NCBI RefSeq assembly: GCF_040546025.1
Contig: NZ_JBEPNA010000008.1
Coordinates: forward strand, 1 to 64,000
Direction: 5' to 3'
DNA length: 64,000 bases
DNA from: Marisediminicola sp040546025
GTDB taxonomy: Bacteria; Actinomycetota; Actinomycetes; Actinomycetales; Microbacteriaceae
Shown in pieces: positions 7,630-15,416 of this stretch. The notes beneath the pieces were generated by a model that saw only the letters and a list, made by a program, of their open reading frames with translations, did no database searches and was not told where the DNA came from. The translations under genes were made by a program, and so were the position numbers. The first letter of the stretch is position 1, and the number at the start of each line of letters is the position of its first letter.

Positions 7630-9501
7630 ATGAGCAGCTCGACCCTCAACAGGCCCACCACGACCGGACCGACGAGAATTGTCCACGCCCGAGCCATGGC
7701 GCATACGCCCCCCGAAGGCACCGATCCCGGCGTCGTCGCGTGGGTCGCCCAGATCGCGGCCCTCACCCTTCCCGACGACGTCGTCTGGTGCGACGGCAGC
7801 CCCCAGGAGTTCGATGGCCTCATCCAGGTCATGCTCAAGCAGGGCACGATCGTGCGCGTCAACCCGGAGCACCGCCCCTACAGCTTCCTCGCCCGCAGCG
7901 ACCCCAACGATGTGGCCCGCGTCGAGGACCGCACCTTCATCTGCTCCGAGTCGGAGGAGGACGCCGGGCCGACCAACAACTGGGCCGACCCGACCGAGAT
8001 GCGTGCGACCCTCGACGGCCTGTTCGCCGGCGCCATGCGCGGACGCCGCATGTACGTGATGCCCTTCTCGATGGGACCGCTCGGCTCCCGCCTGTCCCGG
8101 CTCGGCGTGCAGGTCACCGACTCCCCGTACGTGGTCGCGAGCATGGCGGTCATGACCCGCATGGGATCCGCCGCGCTGAAGCTCATCGATGCCGACACGA
8201 ACTGGGTTCCGGCCGTGCACAGCGTCGGCAAGCCGCTCGCGCAGGGCGAGACAGACGTGCCGTGGCCGTGCAATAACAACGAGAAGTACATCACCCACTT
8301 CCCCGAGACCCGCGAGATCTGGTCGTACGGCTCGGCATACGGCGGCAACGCGCTCCTGGCCAAGAAGTCCTTCGCTCTGCGAATCGCCTCGACCATGGCC
8401 CGCGACGAGGGCTGGATGGCCGAGCACATGCTCATCCTCAAGGTCACCAACCCGCGCGGCAAGGTCTTCCATGTCGTCGCGGCGTTCCCCTCCGCGTGCG
8501 GCAAGACGAACCTCGCGATGCTCAAACCGACCATCCCCGGATGGAAGGTCGAGACGATCGGCGATGACATCGCCTGGCTGCATCCCTCCGCCGACGGCAC
8601 CCTGCGCGCGATCAACCCCGAGGCGGGCTTCTTCGGTGTCGCTCCCGGAACCGGAGCCTCGACCAACGCCACAGCGGTCGAGACGATCTGGGGCAACACC
8701 ATCTTCACGAACGTCGCCCTGCGCGACGACGGCGACGTCTGGTGGGAGGGGCTCACCGACAAGGTCCCGGCCCACCTGACCGACTGGCAGGGCAAGGACT
8801 GGACCCCGGCCTCCGGGCGCCCCGCCGCGCATCCGAATTCCCGCTTCACGGTGGCCGCGCGCCAGTGCCCGACGATCTCGGACGACTGGGACGACCCGGA
8901 GGGCGTCGTCATCGACGCGATCATCTTCGGCGGCCGACGCGCGACCAACGTGCCGCTCGTCGTCGAGGCCCGCGATTGGGAGCACGGCGTCTACCTCGGT
9001 GCGACGATCTCCTCGGAGAAGACCGCCGCCGCGGAAGGCACCGTCGGCGAGCTGCGCCGCGACCCGTTCGCGATGCTCCCCTTCTGCGGCTACAACATGG
9101 CCGACTACTGGGCGAACTGGCTCAAGGTCGGCGACAAACTGCGTCCCGGCGGTCGGATGCCCCGAATCTTCCAGGTGAACTGGTTCCGCAAGGACGAGGA
9201 CGGCGGATTCCTCTGGCCCGGGTTCGGCGAGAACTCCCGCGTCCTCGCGTGGATCCTCGAGCGCGCCGACGGCAAGGTTCCGGCAGCCGATGGGCCGCTC
9301 GGCCTCGTTCCCACCGCTGACGGCCTCAACGTCGACGGTCTCGATCTCCCCGAGGGTGACCTCGAGAAGCTGTTCAAGGTCGACCCGCAGTCATGGCTCG
9401 CCGAGGTGGAGTCCACGGAGGAGTACTTCGCGACGTTCGGCGAGAAGCTGCCGCAGGCCCTCGCGAAGCAGCTGGCGGCACTTCGGGCACGCCTCCGCTG
9501 A
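7630..9501 (+). CDS. pckG: Phosphoenolpyruvate carboxykinase (GTP)
   Basis: The protein has 623 residues, normal for the GTP-dependent class. It converts oxaloacetate and GTP to PEP, GDP and CO2, the entry step of gluconeogenesis. The kinase-1a loop FPSACGKTNLAM (near 290) carries the hyper-reactive Cys typical of GTP-PEPCK. EGWMAEHMLIL and FGGRRATNVPLV are further family signatures. The ATG at 7630 has AGAGGAG seven to nine bases upstream. Placement next to a RamB-like regulator fits induction on acetate- or lactate-type substrates. Confidence 0.97.
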   Translation: MSSSTLNRPTTTGPTRIVHARAMAHTPPEGTDPGVVAWVAQIAALTLPDDVVWCDGSPQEFDGLIQVMLKQGTIVRVNPEHRPYSFLARSDPNDVARVEDRTFICSESEEDAGPTNNWADPTEMRATLDGLFAGAMRGRRMYVMPFSMGPLGSRLSRLGVQVTDSPYVVASMAVMTRMGSAALKLIDADTNWVPAVHSVGKPLAQGETDVPWPCNNNEKYITHFPETREIWSYGSAYGGNALLAKKSFALRIASTMARDEGWMAEHMLILKVTNPRGKVFHVVAAFPSACGKTNLAMLKPTIPGWKVETIGDDIAWLHPSADGTLRAINPEAGFFGVAPGTGASTNATAVETIWGNTIFTNVALRDDGDVWWEGLTDKVPAHLTDWQGKDWTPASGRPAAHPNSRFTVAARQCPTISDDWDDPEGVVIDAIIFGGRRATNVPLVVEARDWEHGVYLGATISSEKTAAAEGTVGELRRDPFAMLPFCGYNMADYWANWLKVGDKLRPGGRMPRIFQVNWFRKDEDGGFLWPGFGENSRVLAWILERADGKVPAADGPLGLVPTADGLNVDGLDLPEGDLEKLFKVDPQSWLAEVESTEEYFATFGEKLPQALAKQLAALRARLR

Positions 9502-9524
9502 CCGACCCCGGGTAGCGATGGTTT

Positions 9525-10106
9525 ATGACACGGGTCGTCTACTACACCGCCGCGAGCCTCAACGGCCTTCTGGCTGACGAGAACAACTCTCTCGACTGGT
9601 TGTTTTCGGTGGAGCAGGATGCCGATCGCAACGAGGGTGACTTCTCGGGGTTCCTGGCCGGCATTGGCGTGCTCGTCGAGGGGTCAACGACCTACCATTG
9701 GGTACTGGAGCACGAGGGCCTGCTCGAACATCCGGAGCGCTGGCAGCAGCTGTACGGCCGCCGTGCGACCTTTGTCTTCACGTCGAGGACGCTGCCCGCG
9801 GTCGGGGGCGCCGACATCAGGTTCGTCTGTGGCGGTGTCGCCGAGGTCTACCCTGAGCTGATCCGTGCGGCAGGCGATGGCGATATCTGGGTTGTCGGCG
9901 GGGGCGATCTCGCCGGGCAGTTCGCTGATGCGGGACTGCTCGACGAGATCCAGGTCACCTTCGCACCAGCGTTCCTCACGGGCGGCGCTCCGCTGTTGCC
10001 TCGTCGAATCGATCCCGGTCGACTGCGCCTGCGCAGCGTCGAACAGCGCGGCCAGTTCGCCCACCTGGTTCTCGACGTGGTGAAGGCCGCGGTTCCGCGC
10101 CCCTAG
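9525..10106 (+). CDS. Dihydrofolate reductase / RibD C-terminal family protein
   Basis: The protein has 193 residues. It shows the DHFR-like fold: an N-terminal strand RVVYYTAASLNGLLAD, the central GIGVLVEGSTTYHWVL, and IWVVGGGDLAGQFADAGLLDE typical of the RibD-C subgroup, which binds NADPH. The physiological reaction is unknown; it is not the essential folate enzyme by motif. It follows pckG by 23 bases without a strong ribosome site, so it may be translated by read-through of the same transcript. Its stop overlaps the stop of the convergent beta-glucosidase gene in the tetranucleotide CTAG. Confidence 0.85.
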   Translation: MTRVVYYTAASLNGLLADENNSLDWLFSVEQDADRNEGDFSGFLAGIGVLVEGSTTYHWVLEHEGLLEHPERWQQLYGRRATFVFTSRTLPAVGGADIRFVCGGVAEVYPELIRAAGDGDIWVVGGGDLAGQFADAGLLDEIQVTFAPAFLTGGAPLLPRRIDPGRLRLRSVEQRGQFAHLVLDVVKAAVPRP

Positions 10107-11260
10107 AGTGCGCCCGCCCGAGCGACCCCGCCGAGCCACGCGAGGCTCGGCTTGGGGTGACGCTCGAACGTCTCGGAGTCCCAGCCGATGAGTCCGAAGG
10201 TGGGCGTGTAGCTGCCCCACTCGTAGTTGTCGAGTGCGCTCCAGTGCAGGTAGCCGCGCACGTCGATGCCGTCGGCGATGGCACTCAGAATCCCCTCGAG
10301 CGCGCCCGTCGTGTAGTCGATGCGGCGCGCGTCATCGGCAGTCGCAATGCCGTTTTCCGTCACGTAGATCGGGACGCCGCCGTTGCGCTCCCAGGAGCGA
10401 CGGATGCCGAATTCGATCGCTCCGGGGTAGTACTCCCAGCCGGTGAGGGTGCGCTCCGCGGCATCCGGAATCGTGATCGGCCCATCCGCGCCGATCCTCG
10501 TGCGCGTGTACGCCTGAATGCCGATCCAGTCGTCACCGCGCGCGGCATCCATGAAGACGTCTTCTCGCGAGTACCCGTAGTCGTCGGCTGCCTGCTCGGC
10601 GCCCGGCTCGGGCTGGTAGGCCTGCGTCGCGACCGACCAGCCGGCGAGCTTGCCGGCGCCGCGCAGGATGTCGACCGCCTGCTTGTGGCCCGCGATGAGA
10701 TTCTCGGTGACGACGGGGTCGCCCGCCGGGAGGCCGACGTGCGGGAACGCCTCGCTCGAGTTCGCCATGATCGCCACCATGTTCGGCTCGTTGATTGTGC
10801 ACACGAGGTCGACGTCGGAGAGAATCGGCAGCGCCGTCTCGACGAATCTCGCGAACCGGTCGACCACGGCGGGGTTGCGCCAGTCGCCATCCCGCGCGAG
10901 CCACGCCGGGTTGGTGAAGTGGTGAAGCGTGACCATGGGCGTGAGCCCGAGTGCGAGCGCCGTGTCGATCATCCTGCGGTAGTGATCGAGCTGGGCGCGG
11001 GAGACAAAGCCCTCCTCCGGCTCGATCCTGGCCCACTCGATGCCGAACCGGTAGCTCGTGAGGCCGGCGTCGGCGAGCAGGCGCATGTCTACCGGGTAGC
11101 GGTGGTAGCTGTCCGCGGCATCACCGCTCGGCGACTCGACCGGATGCGGGCTCGGCAGCTGCCCGTGCTCGCGCAGCCACCAGTCGCTGGAGGTGTTGTT
11201 GCCCTCGACCTGGTGCGGCGCGGTGGCGGCACCCCACAGGAATCCGTTGGGAAATGTCAT
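10103..11260 (-). CDS. Glycoside hydrolase family 1 beta-glucosidase
   Basis: The protein has 385 residues, shorter than the ~450 of most GH1 enzymes but with both catalytic motifs. The acid/base Glu is in TINEPN (about 157) and the nucleophile Glu is in YVTENG (about 300). The N-terminal FPNGFLWGAATAPHQVEG is a GH1 hallmark. No signal peptide is seen, so it would hydrolyse imported beta-glucosides in the cytoplasm. The ATG at 11260 has AAGGAAC upstream. It is the last gene of a four-gene operon with a solute-binding lipoprotein and two permeases, 11 bases after the second permease. The compact size suggests shortened loops. Confidence 0.93.
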   Translation of the reverse strand: MTFPNGFLWGAATAPHQVEGNNTSSDWWLREHGQLPSPHPVESPSGDAADSYHRYPVDMRLLADAGLTSYRFGIEWARIEPEEGFVSRAQLDHYRRMIDTALALGLTPMVTLHHFTNPAWLARDGDWRNPAVVDRFARFVETALPILSDVDLVCTINEPNMVAIMANSSEAFPHVGLPAGDPVVTENLIAGHKQAVDILRGAGKLAGWSVATQAYQPEPGAEQAADDYGYSREDVFMDAARGDDWIGIQAYTRTRIGADGPITIPDAAERTLTGWEYYPGAIEFGIRRSWERNGGVPIYVTENGIATADDARRIDYTTGALEGILSAIADGIDVRGYLHWSALDNYEWGSYTPTFGLIGWDSETFERHPKPSLAWLGGVARAGAL

Positions 11261-11271
11261 TGCGTTCCTTA

Positions 11272-12090
11272 CTATTTGATTCCGGTCAGGGCGATGCCCT
11301 GAACGAAGTAGCGCTGCAGGGCAATGAAGATCGCGAGCACCGGCACGACGACCACGACGGCGCCCGCCATCATCAGGCCGTACTGCGAGGCGTTCTGCCC
11401 GACCGAATACAGTGCGAGGGCGACCGGGAGCGTGTACTTGTCTTCGCTCGTGGCGACGACGAGCGGCCAGAGGAAGTTGTTCCAGCTGCCCAGGAAGGTC
11501 AGGATCGCGAGGGTTGCCACGGCCGGCCCGCACAGCGGCATGATCACCCGAAGGAAGATCCGCCACTCGCTGGCGCCATCGATCCTGGCGGCCTCGATGA
11601 TGTCGTCAGGAAGGCTCAGAATGAACTGCCGCATGAGGAAGACGCCGAGCGGCGTGATCAGGAACGGCAGGATGAGGCCGGGATACGAGTTCACGAGGCC
11701 GAGGTTCGAGGTGAGCACGAACAACGGCACGAAGGTCACAACACCCGGCACCATGAGCGTGCCGAGCACGAGGCCGAACAGCACCTTTTTGCCGGCGAAC
11801 TCGAGCTTGGCGAGCGCGTAGCCCAGCATCGACGAGAACGCGATATTGCCGAGCGTCACGAAGACCGCCACGACAACGCTGTTGGTGAAGTAGGTCGTGA
11901 AGTCGAGCCGCCCGAACAGCTGCACGTAGTTCTCGAGCGTCGGGTCTTCCGGAAGGAAGTTCAGGGGGGCACGGCGGATCTCGGCGTTCGTCTTGAACGA
12001 GCCGAGCAGCATCCAGATGAACGGGAAGATCATCGCGACGAACCCCGTGACGAGCACGACGTAGAGCCACCATCTCGGTTTGCGTTGCAT
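11272..12090 (-). CDS. Sugar ABC transporter permease (MalG type, CUT1)
   Basis: The protein has 272 residues with six predicted helices. The conserved EAA loop reads EAARIDGASEWRIFLRVIMP, which docks the ATPase. It is the second of two permeases and begins two bases after the first permease's stop. It imports oligosaccharides, probably beta-glucosides given the GH1 gene downstream. No ATP-binding subunit gene is present in the operon. Confidence 0.93.
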   Translation of the reverse strand: MQRKPRWWLYVVLVTGFVAMIFPFIWMLLGSFKTNAEIRRAPLNFLPEDPTLENYVQLFGRLDFTTYFTNSVVVAVFVTLGNIAFSSMLGYALAKLEFAGKKVLFGLVLGTLMVPGVVTFVPLFVLTSNLGLVNSYPGLILPFLITPLGVFLMRQFILSLPDDIIEAARIDGASEWRIFLRVIMPLCGPAVATLAILTFLGSWNNFLWPLVVATSEDKYTLPVALALYSVGQNASQYGLMMAGAVVVVVPVLAIFIALQRYFVQGIALTGIK

Positions 12091-12092
12091 GG

Positions 12093-13043
12093 TCAGTCCT
12101 TCTGTCGGAGGAATCGGAACTGCACGAGCGACAGGACGACGATGCCGAGGAACAGCACGTAGCTGGCCGCCGAGGCATAGGAGTAGTTGCCGAATCCGAA
12201 CTGGTTGAACGTGTACATCGCGGTGGAGAGGGTCGCGTCGAGCGGACCGCCCCTGGTCATCACGAAGGGCTCCTCGAAGAACTGCAGGAACCCGATGCCG
12301 GTGATGACCGCCGCGAACAGCAGGGTTGGCCGGAGGGCGGGCACGACGACGTTGAAGAATCGCTTGACGGGCCCGGCGCCGTCCATCATTGCCGCCTCAA
12401 GCTGCTCCTGCGACACACCCTGGAGTCCCGCGAGGAAGATCACCATGAGGGTTCCAATGTTGCGCCAAATCGCCATCGCAATGAGCGACGGGAGGGCGAA
12501 CGTCGTGTTCTCGAGCCAGTTGGGGCCGGAGATTCCGAAGATCGCCAGGAAGCCATTGAGCAATCCGTCCGGTTGGAGGATGAACTTCCACACGATCGCG
12601 ATCGCCACGATGCTCGTGACGACGGGGGCGTAGTAGCCCACGCGGAACACGGTGCGGAACTTGTTGATGCCGTTGTTGAGGGCGAGGGCCACGAGCAGCG
12701 CCAGCACGATCGTGAGCGGCACGCCAGCGATCACGAAGACCGCGGTGTTCGAGAGCGCTTTGATGAACCGCGGGTCGTTGAGGAGGTTGATGTAGTTCTC
12801 GACACCGACGAAGTTCACGTTGAACGGCGATCGAAGGTCGCGGGTCGTGAGGTCGGTGAAGCTCATCGCGAAGGACGCGAGGATGGGGCCCGCCATGAAC
12901 ACCACGAAGAGGATCATGAATGGGGCGGCGAAGCCCCATGCGACCCAGGTCATCTTGCGCCGGCCGGGCGAGCGCCGCTGCGCCGTCGGCGCGGGCGGGC
13001 GCGGTGAGGGCGCCCGCCCGGTCTCTCGTGCGAGGACGGCCAT
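12093..13043 (-). CDS. Sugar ABC transporter permease (MalF type, CUT1)
   Basis: The protein has 316 residues with a basic, Pro-rich cytoplasmic N-terminus followed by six helices. The EAA-like loop is LEAAMMDGAGPVKRFFNVVVP. The ATG at 13043 is two bases after the stop of the solute-binding protein gene, implying translational coupling. A longer upstream reading is ruled out because it would overlap the binding-protein gene entirely. Confidence 0.92.
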   Translation of the reverse strand: MAVLARETGRAPSPRPPAPTAQRRSPGRRKMTWVAWGFAAPFMILFVVFMAGPILASFAMSFTDLTTRDLRSPFNVNFVGVENYINLLNDPRFIKALSNTAVFVIAGVPLTIVLALLVALALNNGINKFRTVFRVGYYAPVVTSIVAIAIVWKFILQPDGLLNGFLAIFGISGPNWLENTTFALPSLIAMAIWRNIGTLMVIFLAGLQGVSQEQLEAAMMDGAGPVKRFFNVVVPALRPTLLFAAVITGIGFLQFFEEPFVMTRGGPLDATLSTAMYTFNQFGFGNYSYASAASYVLFLGIVVLSLVQFRFLRQKD

Positions 13044-13045
13044 GA

Positions 13046-14314
13046 TTAGTTGCCGGTGCCGATCGTCTCCGCCTGCTGCTGGATTGCCTTGAGTGCGGCG
13101 TCGACCGTCTGGTCGCCGCGCGTGACCTTCTCGAGCTCCTGGTCGATGACGGCGGACACCTGCGCCCAGGTCGGGATCGCGGGCGGAGCCTTCGAGTCGG
13201 CGAGCTGCTCGGCGAACACGCTCAGGTACGGGTCGTCGGCGAAGATCGGATCCTCGAACGCGGCCTGCACCGAGGGGAGGTCGGTCGAGATGTCGTACCA
13301 CTCGAGCTGCGTCTCGGGCTGGCTCAGCCAGCGCACGAACTTCCACGACGCATCACGGTTCTCGCTGTCGCCGAAGACGGCGAGGTTTCCGCCGCCGGTG
13401 AAGCTCGTGCGGGTGTCGGCTCCGGGAACCTGAGCGACGGCGAACTTCTCGGCGAAGTCGGGGCCGCCCTGCTCGCGGAGTAGCCCAACGTGGAACGGGC
13501 CGCTGAAGAACGAGCCGACCGATCCGTCGATGAACTTCTGCTCGATTTCGCCGCCCTCGAGGCGAACTGCCTCGGAGGCACCCTCGTCGAAGAAGCTCTT
13601 GTAGAACTCGAACGCCTCGGCCCACTCGGGGGTGTCGAAGGTGAACTCGGTGCCATCCTCGTTCAGGATGTCGCCGCCGGCCTGCCAGGCGAGCGGAGCG
13701 ACATATTGCCAGGAGTCGAAGCCGCCCGGCGGGAGCGAGACACCGGAGGTGGCGCCGCCGTCCTTGAGCGCGAGAGCGAAGGCTTTGTACTCGTCCCACG
13801 TGGTCGGCGCCTCAACGCCCGCAGCCTCGGCGAGGTCGGTGCGGTAGTAGAGAACACGCGAGTCGACGTACCACGGCACACCGTATGCGACGTCGTCGAC
13901 GACCGCCGTGCCCCACGAGCCCTCGAAGAAGGATGACTCGTCCACGAGGCCTTCCGGGGTGGGCTCGAGAGCGCCGGTCGCCGCGAACTCGCCGACCCAG
14001 GTCGTACCGAGCATCGAGATGTCCGGGGTTTCGCCGCCGGCGATCGACGTGGCGATACGATCGTGCGCGGAATCCCACGGCACCGCCGTCACATTGATCG
14101 TGACGTCGGGATTCTCGTCCTCGAACTTGCCCGCGAGCTCGTCGAGCACTTCGCCCTCGTTGCCCATCGCCCAGATCGTGATCTCGCCCGTCGCGGGCTT
14201 GTCGTCGATGGCCTCACCGCTCGTGGCGGTGCTCCCGCCGTCGGTGCGCCCGCAGCCGGTCAGGGCGATAACGCCCACCAGGCCCAGTGCCGCGATTGAT
14301 CCCCATCGATTCAT
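13046..14314 (-). CDS. Sugar ABC transporter solute-binding lipoprotein
   Basis: The protein has 422 residues. It starts with a lipoprotein signal (MNRWGSIAALGLVGVIALTGC), with the lipobox LTGC placing the modified Cys at 21. The mature part is a family 1 extracellular binding protein (TIWAMGNEGEVLDELAGKF; PDISMLGTTWVGEF; SGPFHVGLLREQ). It captures sugar outside the membrane for the two permeases downstream. The ATG at 14314 has GGAGG ten bases upstream. It is the first gene of the operon; the TetR gene lies divergently, 131 bases away. Confidence 0.94.
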   Translation of the reverse strand: MNRWGSIAALGLVGVIALTGCGRTDGGSTATSGEAIDDKPATGEITIWAMGNEGEVLDELAGKFEDENPDVTINVTAVPWDSAHDRIATSIAGGETPDISMLGTTWVGEFAATGALEPTPEGLVDESSFFEGSWGTAVVDDVAYGVPWYVDSRVLYYRTDLAEAAGVEAPTTWDEYKAFALALKDGGATSGVSLPPGGFDSWQYVAPLAWQAGGDILNEDGTEFTFDTPEWAEAFEFYKSFFDEGASEAVRLEGGEIEQKFIDGSVGSFFSGPFHVGLLREQGGPDFAEKFAVAQVPGADTRTSFTGGGNLAVFGDSENRDASWKFVRWLSQPETQLEWYDISTDLPSVQAAFEDPIFADDPYLSVFAEQLADSKAPPAIPTWAQVSAVIDQELEKVTRGDQTVDAALKAIQQQAETIGTGN

Positions 14315-14418
14315 GTCGTGCCTCCATTGGTTCGACCCCTGCCGCGTGGCAGAGTTGCGACTGCTCGAAACGGCCGCCGAGAGGTGAAGCCCCCCGTTGG
14401 ATTCCGACCCTAGCCCAA

Positions 14419-14440
14419 AAACCTTACACACGATAGGTTT
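14419..14440. promoter_or_regulatory. Inverted repeat overlapping the tetR -10 box
   Basis: AAACCT-TACACACGAT-AGGTTT has perfect six-base arms. It includes the TAGGTT box (14434-14439) placed six bases before the TetR ATG, so a bound dimer would block TetR transcription. It could also control the divergent sugar operon. The operator assignment is inferred. Confidence 0.55.
14434..14439 (+). promoter_or_regulatory. -10 box of tetR (leaderless)
   Basis: TAGGTT, then six bases, then ATG. Confidence 0.6.
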
Positions 14441-14445
14441 CTTCT

Positions 14446-15057
14446 ATGACAGACGCTCAGGACCGCAAGCGCGGCAGCTATCCCAAGGGGCAGGCCCGAC
14501 GCCAGGAAATTCTGGATGCCGCGCTTCTCGTATTCGGTAAGGGCGGGTTCCACAGCGGGTCCCTGCGCGAGATCGCCAAACGCGTAGAGCTCACACCGGC
14601 AGGGGTGCTGCACCATTTCGCGTCGAAGGAGGAGCTGTTCACCGAGGTGCTGCGGCAGCGCGACGAGCGCGTGCGCGCCGCCGCCGGCGATGTCAGCGAG
14701 AACACGCTTTTCGAGCAGATGCGCAAGGTCGTCGCCTACAACCAGACCACGCGCGGGCTGACCTCGCTCTACACGGTCATCGCTGCCGAGGCCACCGACG
14801 ACGGGCATCCGGCGCACGAGTACTTCGTCGAGCGGTACGCGGCGGGTGCCGCCCATACCGAGCGAGTGCTCACGGAAGCAAAGACCGACGGACTCGTGCG
14901 CAGCGACCTCGACGTGCGGCATGCCTCGCGGCTCATCACGGCCGTAATGGACGGCCTCCAGCAGCAGTGGCTGCTCGACGAGAGCGTTGACATGCCCGCT
15001 GCATTCGACGAGTTCCTACGTGGCTACCTGCTGCCGCCGGCGACTACCGCTGGTTGA
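14446..15057 (+). CDS. TetR family transcriptional regulator
   Basis: The protein has 203 residues. The N-terminal helix-turn-helix region contains SLREIAKRVELTPAGVLHHF (about 42-61), followed by an effector domain of unremarkable TetR type. It is divergent from the beta-glucoside ABC operon and probably its repressor, responding to a glucoside or glucose derivative; this is inferred from position. The ATG follows TAGGTT by exactly six bases, which implies a leaderless mRNA. The last two codons and the TGA stop come from the palindromic repeat starting at 15052. Confidence 0.9.
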   Translation: MTDAQDRKRGSYPKGQARRQEILDAALLVFGKGGFHSGSLREIAKRVELTPAGVLHHFASKEELFTEVLRQRDERVRAAAGDVSENTLFEQMRKVVAYNQTTRGLTSLYTVIAAEATDDGHPAHEYFVERYAAGAAHTERVLTEAKTDGLVRSDLDVRHASRLITAVMDGLQQQWLLDESVDMPAAFDEFLRGYLLPPATTAG

Positions 15058-15086
15058 GTAGGTCGCGTCGCGACCGTGTCGAAACC
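15052..15086. repeat. REP-like palindrome, copy A
   Basis: GGTTGAG-TA-GGTCGCGTCGCGACC-GTGTCGAAACC: the inner GGTCGCG-T-CGCGACC is a perfect palindrome, bracketed by GGTTGAG and GTCGAAACC. Similar GGTTGAG...TCGAAACC palindromes are, to my recollection, common in Microbacteriaceae and relatives. The TetR stop codon (15055-15057) lies inside it. Confidence 0.75.
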
Positions 15087-15269
15087 CGCCTGCCGCCAGC
15101 GGGATGGGCGGTAGGCGCACCGGTTGCGCCTGTCGTGGCGGGAGGAAAAGACGGCATGGATGGATGAGGTGACCGGGCCGTGTGCGTCGGCTCGCGACCG
15201 GCGCTGGCGATGGAATTGCTGCGGGTTAGGGCCGCGCAGCTGTTTCGGCGGGTTTCGCGGCGTTTGCGC

Positions 15270-15332
15270 TGGTTGAGCAGGTCGCGCAGGTCGCGCAGGT
15301 CGCGCAGGTCGCGCGGCGACCCCGTCGAAACA
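15270..15332. repeat. REP-like palindrome, copy B with 9-bp expansion
   Basis: This copy has the same ends as copy A (GGTTGAG and CGTCGAAAC), but the left half carries four tandem CAGGTCGCG nonamers (15278-15313) before GGCGACC. It lies in the 359-base gene-free stretch 15058-15416. The rest of that stretch shows no gene. Confidence 0.75.
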
Positions 15333-15353
15333 CGTCCGTCTCTGGCCACTCTG

Positions 15354-15403
15354 TCCGGCCCTGCCCCGCCCCGCCCCGCCCTGCCCCGCCCTGCCCGGCC
15401 CAG
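15354..15403. repeat. Low-complexity CCCTG/CCCGC tract
   Basis: About 50 bases of near-tandem pentamers (CTGCC, CCGCC) end 14 bases from the stop of the minus-strand HNH gene. It is strand-asymmetric: pyrimidine-rich on plus, G-rich on minus. The G-rich transcript would be the 3' end of the HNH mRNA. Confidence 0.7.
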
Positions 15404-15416
15404 CCGTGCACCTGGG

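Noticed and set aside
15087..15269. Gene or gene fragment in the repeat-rich gap
   Set aside because: No frame has a ribosome site or recognisable domain.
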